From Sulfurimonas sp. (GTDB lineage Bacteria > Campylobacterota > Campylobacteria > Campylobacterales > Sulfurimonadaceae), in NCBI GenBank assembly GCA_002733155.1, contig NVUO01000036.1, positions 2,859 through 8,426 on the forward strand: a DNA stretch of 5,568 nt. Direction: 5' to 3'. Below are positions 1 to 5,568 of this stretch, in pieces; the stretch's first letter is position 1; each line of letters starts with the position of its first letter. Position numbers and translations under genes: made by a program. The notes below the pieces were generated by a model. It saw only the letters and a program-made list of their open reading frames with translations. It had not been told where the DNA came from and searched no databases.

Positions 1-1790
1 AATATAACCACTTACATCACAACTCAATGATTAGCGGCTTAACTACCTTACAAATTGAAAAAAAACTTAATTATATAAGTAGGACTTCAAGAGATATTAT
101 TTTGGGTGGTAACTACGATAAAAATATAAAAAAACTAAAAAATAGAATAGAGGATATTAGATCTCATTTTCATACTTTAGAAAAACTAATGGCTGAGGAT
201 AAGTCTATACAATTAGTTATAGATGCTAAATCTTCAACTATGATATTTTTAGATGATTCATATGCTATGATGCAGAGTATTACCTTAGATGACATTCAAA
301 ATAATAAGGTAAAGGTATATAAAAGATACAAAAATGATTTAACTCCACTAGCAAACAAATCTAGAGAATCTTTTAAAAAACTCGTATCTCTAAAGGAGAA
401 TGAACTAAAAAATGATTCTCGTTTTTTGGGAAATGAAATTGAATTTTTTAAATACCTAGTTCTTTTTACTGGTATTGGTGTAGGTATAATTGTTTTAGTA
501 TTTGCTACCATTATTAGAAAGTCTATTGTTAATGGTATCAAAGATTTTACAAAACTTATAGCTTATGTTGCAAAAGGTGACTTTTCTCGCCAAAAAGAGA
601 ATACCGTTCATAATGAAAAAACAGAACTTGGAATTATGGGTAAAGAGTTATCCAAATTAATATCTCATACTCAAAATCTAATCCGTGAGATTAATGTAAC
701 AATTACTGATGCATCTAAGGGTGTATTTTCAAATAAAATTTCTTCTAATGGAATGAATGGTGAATTTGTTGATGCAATTGATAGTGTAAGTAAAAGTATT
801 GACTATATGAAAACTCAACATGACAAGGCATCAAGAGATATATTCAATTCTAAAATATCTACAAAAAGTGTAAATGTTTCAGAATCACTATCACTAATTA
901 TTTCTGACCTACATACAAATATAGAAGACCTAAAAATGATTACAAAAGCTACATCCTCAGCATCAGATTTGGCAAGTAACTCTCGTAATGATATTAATGA
1001 TATTGTAAATGAATTAAATGCCTTAAGTGAACAAGTTAGTATAAATAACCATAGCATTGGAGAAATTACAAATCAAGCAAATGAGATTACATCTGTAATT
1101 GAACTTATTACAGATATCGCAGATCAGACTAACTTACTAGCACTTAATGCAGCCATTGAAGCTGCTCGTGCTGGTGAGCATGGTCGTGGGTTTGCCGTAG
1201 TTGCAGACGAGGTACGTAAACTAGCTGAACGTACACATAAGGCTACTGGGGAGATTTCAATATCTATTAAATCACTTCAACAAGATATGAATGAAATTCA
1301 AATATCATCAAATACGATGAAAGAAACTGTAGAGGGTTCAACAGATAAAATAAATGCCTTTGAAACTACCCTAGTTGAGTTAAGTGACAATTCTACACAG
1401 ATAGTTGATTACTCTTATAAAATGGAAAACTCTGTATTTATTGTTTTAGCTAAACTAGATCATATTCTTTATAAATCACGTGCATATAACTCTGTAATAT
1501 CATTAAAACAATTATTACCTGAAACATCTGTGCACCAGTGTGACCTTGGTATGTGGTATGATATAGAAGGTAAAGAAAGATTTTCAAATACACAAGCATA
1601 TGCTAAAATTACTTCTCCTCACGCTATAGTACATAAAAATGTTAATACAAACTTAACATTCCTAACTGGTGATGCTGAAAAAAATATTTTAGCAAATTCT
1701 CAAAAAGTAATGGATAACTTTGATTCTATGGAAAATGCATCTTCAGAACTATTTATTTTACTAGATTCTATGCTTAAAGAACTAAGCTAA
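1..1790 (+). CDS. Methyl-accepting chemotaxis protein with HAMP and C-terminal CZB domain (5' partial)
   Basis: Inner-membrane chemoreceptor that would control CheA kinase through CheW and so bias flagellar rotation. The reading frame is open from base 3 with no stop before the first ATG at base 27, and that ATG has no ribosome binding site. The true start and the first membrane helix are therefore probably left of the window. Numbering from the ATG: helical periplasmic sensor segment about 1-138; membrane helix about 141-163; HAMP about 164-217; a second HAMP-like stretch about 222-262; signalling hairpin tip 364-403, with the near-invariant run [23 protein letters not shown] domain about 473-587. 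The expected zinc ligands are visible as H479 (LDHILYKS), C505 (HQCDLGMWY), H532 and H536 (PHAIVH). CZB domains bind zinc and, in H. pylori TlpD and relatives, have been linked to zinc or hypochlorous acid sensing. The ligand here is unknown. There is no C-terminal CheR/CheB docking pentapeptide. Class is certain; stimulus is not. Confidence 0.95.
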   Translation, partial: YNHLHHNSMISGLTTLQIEKKLNYISRTSRDIILGGNYDKNIKKLKNRIEDIRSHFHTLEKLMAEDKSIQLVIDAKSSTMIFLDDSYAMMQSITLDDIQNNKVKVYKRYKNDLTPLANKSRESFKKLVSLKENELKNDSRFLGNEIEFFKYLVLFTGIGVGIIVLVFATIIRKSIVNGIKDFTKLIAYVAKGDFSRQKENTVHNEKTELGIMGKELSKLISHTQNLIREINVTITDASKGVFSNKISSNGMNGEFVDAIDSVSKSIDYMKTQHDKASRDIFNSKISTKSVNVSESLSLIISDLHTNIEDLKMITKATSSASDLASNSRNDINDIVNELNALSEQVSINNHSIGEITNQANEITSVIELITDIADQTNLLALNAAIEAARAGEHGRGFAVVADEVRKLAERTHKATGEISISIKSLQQDMNEIQISSNTMKETVEGSTDKINAFETTLVELSDNSTQIVDYSYKMENSVFIVLAKLDHILYKSRAYNSVISLKQLLPETSVHQCDLGMWYDIEGKERFSNTQAYAKITSPHAIVHKNVNTNLTFLTGDAEKNILANSQKVMDNFDSMENASSELFILLDSMLKELS

Positions 1791-1793
1791 AAC

Positions 1794-2162
1794 TTATTCC
1801 CAGTCTTTATATTTAGATTGGGAATGTTTATCTTTTTTATATCTTCTTGCATTTTTAGACTTATCTAATTGGTTTGAAGCATATAATAAAATCTCTTTTA
1901 TATCTTTTATATCTTTATCAGATTCATGTAAACTAATCATCTTTTTTACTAACTTCTGTAAATCTTGTAATTCACCCTTATATAAAGATATTTCATCTAC
2001 CCTATTTAAAACCTTTAATGAATTGCTTATCTTTTTGTTATAGCCCTCTGCTTTTAAATCCGTGGTATTTAAGAGATATGAGACTATACTATTGTGAAAT
2101 CTCTCCAATGCCCTAATATATCGTAGTCTGTGTGCATTATCTATCGCTTTTTGTGATGCCAT
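1794..2162 (-). CDS. Hypothetical 122-residue helical, lysine-rich protein
   Basis: I do not recognise this protein. It has no signal peptide or membrane helix, so it is probably cytoplasmic. The sequence looks almost wholly alpha-helical and strongly charged, with amphipathic heptad-like stretches at about 45-75 and 80-103. By hand count it has roughly nine to ten more basic than acidic residues. The tail is basic (K101 to K119, including RRYKK) and ends in KDWE. No cysteine or obvious catalytic motif is visible. The ATG at 2162-2160 is preceded by a GGGAA at moderate spacing, and a -10 box lies about 40 bases upstream. It is a single gene, transcribed divergently from the rhodanese and convergently with the chemoreceptor (3-base gap). 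Its last ten or so codons double as the chemoreceptor's terminator hairpin. A nucleic-acid-binding or protein-adaptor role would fit the charge, but that is a guess. Confidence 0.75.
   Translation of the reverse strand: MASQKAIDNAHRLRYIRALERFHNSIVSYLLNTTDLKAEGYNKKISNSLKVLNRVDEISLYKGELQDLQKLVKKMISLHESDKDIKDIKEILLYASNQLDKSKNARRYKKDKHSQSKYKDWE
1796..1838 (+). terminator. Rho-independent terminator after the chemoreceptor gene
   Basis: An 11-base-pair stem pairs 1796-1806 (ATTCCCAGTCT) with 1815-1825 (AGATTGGGAAT) around an 8-base loop. It has one G-U wobble (G1803 with T1818) and is followed by a T-rich tract at 1827-1838 that ends in six T. It begins 6 bases after the chemoreceptor stop codon, the expected place for its terminator. 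On the opposite strand the wobble becomes a C-A mismatch and only four T follow, so it should work mainly in the + direction. The whole structure lies within the 3' coding end of the convergent gene at 1794-2162. Seen directly in the sequence; function inferred. Confidence 0.75.
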
Positions 2163-2192
2163 TAAAAATTCCCATTTAATATCTAAATATTA

Positions 2193-2205
2193 TTTTTGTT
2201 ATAAT
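2193..2205 (+). promoter_or_regulatory. Extended -10 sigma70 promoter for the rhodanese gene
   Basis: TTTTTG at 2193-2198 followed by one base and a perfect TATAAT at 2200-2205 gives the TGnTATAAT extended -10 form. Epsilonproteobacterial sigma70 promoters favour this form and usually lack a clear -35 box, and I see no good -35 here. The predicted transcript start is near 2212, about 26 bases before the TTG start codon. Confidence 0.7.
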
Positions 2206-2211
2206 TATACA
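2204..2211 (-). promoter_or_regulatory. Probable -10 promoter element for the 122-residue hypothetical gene
   Basis: On the - strand a consensus TATAAT lies at 2209-2204, preceded directly by TG at 2211-2210. Transcription would begin near 2197, leaving a leader of about 35 bases before the ATG. It shares its central bases with the rhodanese -10 box on the other strand. A second TATAAT at 2225-2220 on the same strand is a possible alternative. Matches to TATAAT are easy to find in such A+T-rich DNA, so confidence is moderate. Confidence 0.45.
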
Positions 2212-2226
2212 TTAATTTTATTATAC

Positions 2227-2234
2227 GGAGAAAG
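2227..2234 (+). promoter_or_regulatory. Ribosome binding site that sets the TTG start of the rhodanese
   Basis: GGAGAAAG is a strong Shine-Dalgarno sequence. The GGAG core ends 7 bases before the TTG at 2238-2240. No in-frame ATG lies nearby, and starting at the TTG yields an intact signal peptide beginning M-K-K, so the TTG is well supported as the real start. Confidence 0.8.
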
Positions 2235-2237
2235 ATA

Positions 2238-2633
2238 TTGAAAAAAATATTATTATCATTTTTAGTTTTAACTGTATCACTTTTTGCTACTGTTACAAAC
2301 CAAAGGGCTTCTCAAGAACTACTTGATTCAAAAACACCAATTGTTGATATTAGGACACCTGAAGAATGGAAGGAGACTGGACTTTTAAAAGGTTCAATTC
2401 CAATTATGCTTTTTGATGAAAAAGGAAACTATGATTTAAAAGTTTTTTTAGAGAAGTTAAATAAGGCAGTTGACACAAGTAAAGCTTTTGCAGTTATTTG
2501 CAGGACTGGAAGTAGGACAAAAGTTTTATCTACTTATTTATCTAAAAAACTAAACTACAATGTTATAAATATTCAAAATGGTATTACCTATGCAATATAT
2601 ATGAAATTGCCAATAATTCCATACAAAAAATAA
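2238..2633 (+). CDS. Periplasmic single-domain rhodanese-like sulfurtransferase
   Basis: A 131-residue protein with a Sec signal peptide (K2 K3, hydrophobic stretch 4-16, likely cleavage after A17 in SLFA), so it is probably exported to the periplasm. The mature part is one rhodanese domain. The N-terminal motif VDIRTPEEW (36-44) is the conserved first strand and helix. The active-site loop is CRTGSRT (88-94), with C88 as the cysteine that would carry the persulfide and R93 in the conserved loop position. Rhodaneses of this type move sulfane sulfur, for example from thiosulfate, to an acceptor; E. coli PspE is a comparable exported single-domain protein. The physiological donor and acceptor cannot be told here. 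It starts at TTG with a strong ribosome binding site and its own extended -10 promoter. A probable membrane microprotein follows 6 bases downstream and could be co-transcribed. Domain assignment is firm; substrate unknown. Confidence 0.92.
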   Translation: MKKILLSFLVLTVSLFATVTNQRASQELLDSKTPIVDIRTPEEWKETGLLKGSIPIMLFDEKGNYDLKVFLEKLNKAVDTSKAFAVICRTGSRTKVLSTYLSKKLNYNVINIQNGITYAIYMKLPIIPYKK

Positions 2634-2639
2634 AAATTT

Positions 2640-2753
2640 ATGAACTTCTTAAAGTTTCTATTTTATTTCACTACAAGGATAACTATTATCTTTGCAGTGA
2701 TAGCCTTGATAGGATACCTACTATGGGCATTTTTACATCTTATCTTTGATTAG
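2640..2753 (+). CDS. Probable 37-residue single-pass membrane microprotein
   Basis: A small open frame from ATG at 2640 to TAG at 2751-2753. It begins MNFLKFLFYFTTRITIIFAV, continues as an uninterrupted hydrophobic helix to about residue 33 (IALIGYLLWAFLHL) and ends IFD. K5 and R13 come before the hydrophobic core and D37 follows it, which suggests an inner-membrane protein with a cytoplasmic N-terminus. The start lies 6 bases after the rhodanese stop codon, so it could be the second gene of that transcript, translated by coupling; there is no clear Shine-Dalgarno sequence of its own. Its last 14 bases overlap the 3' end of the RND gene on the other strand. Frames in A+T-rich DNA often look hydrophobic, so chance cannot be excluded. 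Position, length and the single well-formed helix favour a real gene. Function unknown. Confidence 0.5.
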   Translation: MNFLKFLFYFTTRITIIFAVIALIGYLLWAFLHLIFD

Positions 2754-5568
2754 TCCTAACTATTGGTTTTATCCCATTAACCATTGCATAAAGAGTAGGA
2801 AGATAAAGTAAGTTAAGAACAGTACCCCAGATAAGTCCAAAACCTAATGATATAGCTATTGGTTGTAAAATAACAGCCTGTCCAGATGCATAAAATATAA
2901 GTGTAAATAAACCCAAAAATGTAGTTACAGATGTTATAACTATAGGACGTAGTCTAAGTCTTGCTCTAATAAAAAAGTCCTTTGAGTTATGAGTACCATG
3001 TAAAAAATCAAGCATAATAATTCCATCATTAATTACCACTCCAGCTAATCCAAGTATACCTATAACTGAAGGCATAGATAAATTAATGCCAAGTAGTTTA
3101 TGTCCAAGCAAGGCACCTAAAACTGAAAGAGGGATAATACTTAGAACCATTAGGGCATATTTTATTTTAGAGAAGATTAAAAGTAAGGTTAAAAATATTA
3201 AAAATATAGCTAATACAAATGATTTTTTCATATCATTTTGCAGTTGTTTTTTCTTTTCATTTTCACCAAGTAACTCTACTTCTATCCCTGAATTTCTTAA
3301 TGTATTTAAGCTTGGTTCTAAAATATCTAATATTTCAGATGGAGTGATATGTCTTTTATCTACATTTGCATATACAGTTTTTATAATATTTCCATTTAGT
3401 TTATTGATTTTTTCATAATCCATAATCTTAATAATACTTGCGATATCAGTTAGTTTTACATATCTGCCACCAGATATTTCAATGTTAAAGTCAAGTAAGG
3501 TAGATATATTGTCTTTTTGTATATCTTTAGTCTTTATCTCCATTACTCCACGCTCATTAAAGGTAGTAGTTTGTTTCTTTTCCAAGAAATAGGCACTTAA
3601 AACCTTAGCAATTGAGCTTTCACTTAGACCTAGACCCTCACCATAAGAGTTTATTTTAATTTTGTATTCCATTTTTCCATGTCTAATATTATCAGAAATA
3701 TTTTTTATGTAATTAATTTCTTGCAACTTATCTTCAAGTTTTTTAACACCATCTTGCAGAGCTATATCGTTACTTCCAGATAAATTAATCTGAATATCAC
3801 TTCTAATTAAACCAGGCTTATCTTCCATAACACCAAGCTCAACCATATCATATTTTTTAATAAAAGGTTTTAAAATCTCATTAGCCCTAGGTGAGAGTTC
3901 AAAAGTTTGTTTATCCCTGATAGCATCTGGATTCTCAAACTCAAAACTCATATTTAAAATAGGGTTTACATATTTATTTATCCAGTTTGTTTCTTTTCTA
4001 TCGTATAACTCCATAGTTACCATAAATACAGAGTTATTTCTTTGTGTCTCACCTGATAAACTTCTTCTGTATCCAACTACAGATGAGATTGACTTTAAAG
4101 AAAACTCTTCAGAATATTGCATCATTGTAGCTTCTATCTCAGTTGATATCTTATAAGTATCTTCTAAAGGTGTATTGATATCTAGTTTTCCAGATATATA
4201 TAAATAGTTACCATCAAAATTTGGAAAAAATTGAAACTTCATAGACTTAGCTGTAATTACAGTAAATATAGGAATTAATATTAAAAACATTACTACAAAG
4301 GTCTTTTTATAATGTATTAAAAATGACAATGTTTTTTCATAAAGATTTTGAAATGCTGTCCAGTCTATTAGATTATTACTTTTTCTAAGATATTCTTGGG
4401 AGTGTAATGGCAAAAATAAAAAACTCTCTATTAAAGAACCAAAAAGAATCATCACTACAGCTATAGGTATTAAAATGATAAATAATGCTATCTCGCCGTG
4501 CATAAGAAATATTGGTAAAAAAGCAGCTATTGTAGATATAGTAGCAAGAGATACTGGTAAAATCATCTCTTTAACACCAGCTATAGCTGCGTCAAAATTA
4601 TCCATACCCTCATCAATATGCCTTTGTATGTTCTCACTTACTACTATAGCATCATCAACTACTATACCAATAACTATAAGTGCCCCCAAAAGTGAGACAA
4701 TATTTATAGAATAACCCATGTGGTATATAAATAAAAGACCAATTATAAAAGAAAAAGGAATTCCTAGGGCTACTATTATGGCAATTCTAAGGTTAATTAA
4801 AATATACATGGAGAAAAATACTAAAATAAGACCAAGCATAAGGTTAGAGATAATTACACTTAGACGTTTTTGCACTGGTATTGATGTATCTTGATAAAAA
4901 TTAAATTCAACTCCATCATAATATTTTTCTTGGCTTTTTATATACTCACGAAGTTTAGCTGATATAGCTATAGCATCACCTCTCTCGCCTTTGGATATTT
5001 TTAATGTAATAGTTGGTTTATTATTAAAAGTAGCAAGTGTATCAGTCTGGGGGTATTCAACCTTGACCTTAGCTATATCACCAAGCCTGATAAATTTACC
5101 ATCTATATTTAAAATACTATCTTCCCACTCCAAAGCATTTGATTTACCATTAGCTGTAGAGATATATACAAAGTTACCCTTTTGTTCTATGTCGCCAATA
5201 GGGAAGATATATGAAAGCTCAGATATAGCTTTTAGTAAACTTGAATGATTTAGATTATAAGCAAGCACTGCATCACTGTCTATAGATATAGAGACCTCCT
5301 CCTTGGAATCTCCACGTATTAAAACCTCGCTTATATCTTTGATTCTTGATATTTTTGACTTAACTTCTTTAGCAATTACAGTTAGTTCGCCACGAGAAAA
5401 AGTATCTGATGATAAAGATAACTTTATGAGTGATCTAGTTTTATCTAAAAGTCTGGCTATTGGTTCGTTCATATCTGAAGGTAGATATTGCCTTGTTACA
5501 GCGATTGCATCTTTAACTCTAGAAAGAGTATTTATCTTATTAACACTCTCATTTAAAGTTAAAATAAT
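2740..5568 (-). CDS. RND-family efflux transporter permease subunit, AcrB-like (5' partial)
   Basis: Proton-driven inner-membrane pump of a tripartite exporter. The first in-window ATG is at 5472, but the frame stays open for 32 more codons to the edge (starting IILTLNESVNKINTLSRVKD), which is typical RND porter-domain sequence. The start and first membrane helix, roughly 80 residues judged from family length, are therefore missing. Numbering from the 5472 ATG: porter domain about 1-200; membrane helices about 205-227, 229-250, 257-279, 305-325, 327-349 and 391-408; second periplasmic half about 410-745; helices about 750-768, 771-790, 800-823, 843-863 and 868-898. Helix 4 has VDDAIVVSEN (D273, D274), matching the proton-relay aspartates of AcrB-type (HAE) pumps rather than the metal-exporting CusA/CzcA pattern. 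Helix 10 has VVINDGIIMLDF, with N815 and D816 where AcrB has K940 and N941. R842 matches AcrB R971. Substrate unknown. Adaptor and outer-membrane genes are probably upstream, beyond the right edge. Confidence 0.95.
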   Translation of the reverse strand: MILTLNESVNKINTLSRVKDAIAVTRQYLPSDMNEPIARLLDKTRSLIKLSLSSDTFSRGELTVIAKEVKSKISRIKDISEVLIRGDSKEEVSISIDSDAVLAYNLNHSSLLKAISELSYIFPIGDIEQKGNFVYISTANGKSNALEWEDSILNIDGKFIRLGDIAKVKVEYPQTDTLATFNNKPTITLKISKGERGDAIAISAKLREYIKSQEKYYDGVEFNFYQDTSIPVQKRLSVIISNLMLGLILVFFSMYILINLRIAIIVALGIPFSFIIGLLFIYHMGYSINIVSLLGALIVIGIVVDDAIVVSENIQRHIDEGMDNFDAAIAGVKEMILPVSLATISTIAAFLPIFLMHGEIALFIILIPIAVVMILFGSLIESFLFLPLHSQEYLRKSNNLIDWTAFQNLYEKTLSFLIHYKKTFVVMFLILIPIFTVITAKSMKFQFFPNFDGNYLYISGKLDINTPLEDTYKISTEIEATMMQYSEEFSLKSISSVVGYRRSLSGETQRNNSVFMVTMELYDRKETNWINKYVNPILNMSFEFENPDAIRDKQTFELSPRANEILKPFIKKYDMVELGVMEDKPGLIRSDIQINLSGSNDIALQDGVKKLEDKLQEINYIKNISDNIRHGKMEYKIKINSYGEGLGLSESSIAKVLSAYFLEKKQTTTFNERGVMEIKTKDIQKDNISTLLDFNIEISGGRYVKLTDIASIIKIMDYEKINKLNGNIIKTVYANVDKRHITPSEILDILEPSLNTLRNSGIEVELLGENEKKKQLQNDMKKSFVLAIFLIFLTLLLIFSKIKYALMVLSIIPLSVLGALLGHKLLGINLSMPSVIGILGLAGVVINDGIIMLDFLHGTHNSKDFFIRARLRLRPIVITSVTTFLGLFTLIFYASGQAVILQPIAISLGFGLIWGTVLNLLYLPTLYAMVNGIKPIVRTNQR

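Noticed and set aside
27..29. ATG at base 27 as the true start of the chemoreceptor
   Set aside because: The frame is open back to base 3, no Shine-Dalgarno sequence precedes this ATG, and the first membrane helix expected for this receptor type would be missing.
296..541. Open frames on the - strand inside the chemoreceptor gene (296-541 and 815-1057)
   Set aside because: They are antisense shadows of well-supported chemoreceptor coding sequence, with no domain or start signal.
2643..2656. Short inverted repeat AACTT-CTTA-AAGTT just after the rhodanese
   Set aside because: A five-base-pair, almost all A-T stem is expected by chance in DNA this rich in A and T.
2703..2735. Possible terminator hairpin (TAGG-ATA-CCTA core with an outer GCC/GGC pairing, then a run of T) after the rhodanese
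   Set aside because: The stem is only about four pairs, then an internal loop, then three or four pairs. It is too weak to call and lies inside the probable microprotein frame.
3086..3418. Open frame of 110 codons on the + strand inside the RND gene, and similar shorter frames at 4475-4714 and 4991-5248
   Set aside because: These lie opposite clear RND coding sequence, have low-complexity composition and no recognisable domain or promoter. They are shadows of the real gene.
4645..4710. Heavy-metal exporter (CusA/CzcA) identity for the RND protein
   Set aside because: Helix 4 carries the VDDAIVVSEN pattern of AcrB-type pumps and not the spaced D...D...E pattern of metal exporters.
5470..5472. 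ATG at 5472 as the true start of the RND protein
   Set aside because: The frame continues without a stop to the window edge, with typical RND porter-domain sequence. Starting here would remove the first membrane helix and part of the porter domain.
1..5568. Mobile element, CRISPR array, tRNA or rRNA, or a new defence-like system
   Set aside because: I saw no transposase, integrase, terminal repeats, spaced direct repeats, tRNA-like folds or defence-domain motifs. All long frames have ordinary explanations apart from one small unknown protein.

Overview
This 5.6-kb window is very A+T-rich. It reads as ordinary chromosome from a Campylobacterota (epsilonproteobacterial) species, most like the Arcobacter group. 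The basis is the low GC content, the gene-rich layout, the extended -10 promoter, and a chemoreceptor of the type abundant in that group (small helical periplasmic sensor, HAMP, short signalling hairpin, C-terminal zinc-binding CZB domain). The assignment is by recognition only; no search was run. There is no RNA gene, CRISPR array, insertion sequence or prophage gene, and no gene-free stretch longer than about 75 bases.

Layout, left to right. (1) Bases 1-1790, + strand: a methyl-accepting chemotaxis protein with its N-terminus cut off by the window edge. (2) Bases 1794-2162, - strand: a 122-residue, helical, lysine-rich protein of unknown function, converging on the chemoreceptor with only 3 bases between the stop codons. 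A strong terminator-like hairpin for the chemoreceptor lies inside the last codons of this gene. (3) Bases 2163-2237: a compact divergent promoter region with a palindromic -10 box that can be read in both directions. (4) Bases 2238-2633, + strand: an exported single-domain rhodanese starting at TTG. (5) Bases 2640-2753, + strand: a probable 37-residue membrane microprotein, 6 bases after the rhodanese and overlapping the tail of the next gene by 14 bases. (6) Bases 2740-5568, - strand: a large RND-family efflux pump subunit whose N-terminus runs off the right edge.

The genes do not form one pathway. The chemoreceptor feeds the CheA/CheW flagellar control system, the rhodanese handles sulfane sulfur in the periplasm, and the RND protein is the proton-driven inner-membrane part of a tripartite exporter whose adaptor and outer-membrane channel are probably encoded beyond the right edge. 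I found no convincing new multi-gene system. The points most worth a second look are the unannotated microprotein, the terminator embedded in coding sequence, the symmetrical promoter, and the unusual proton-relay residues of the RND protein.
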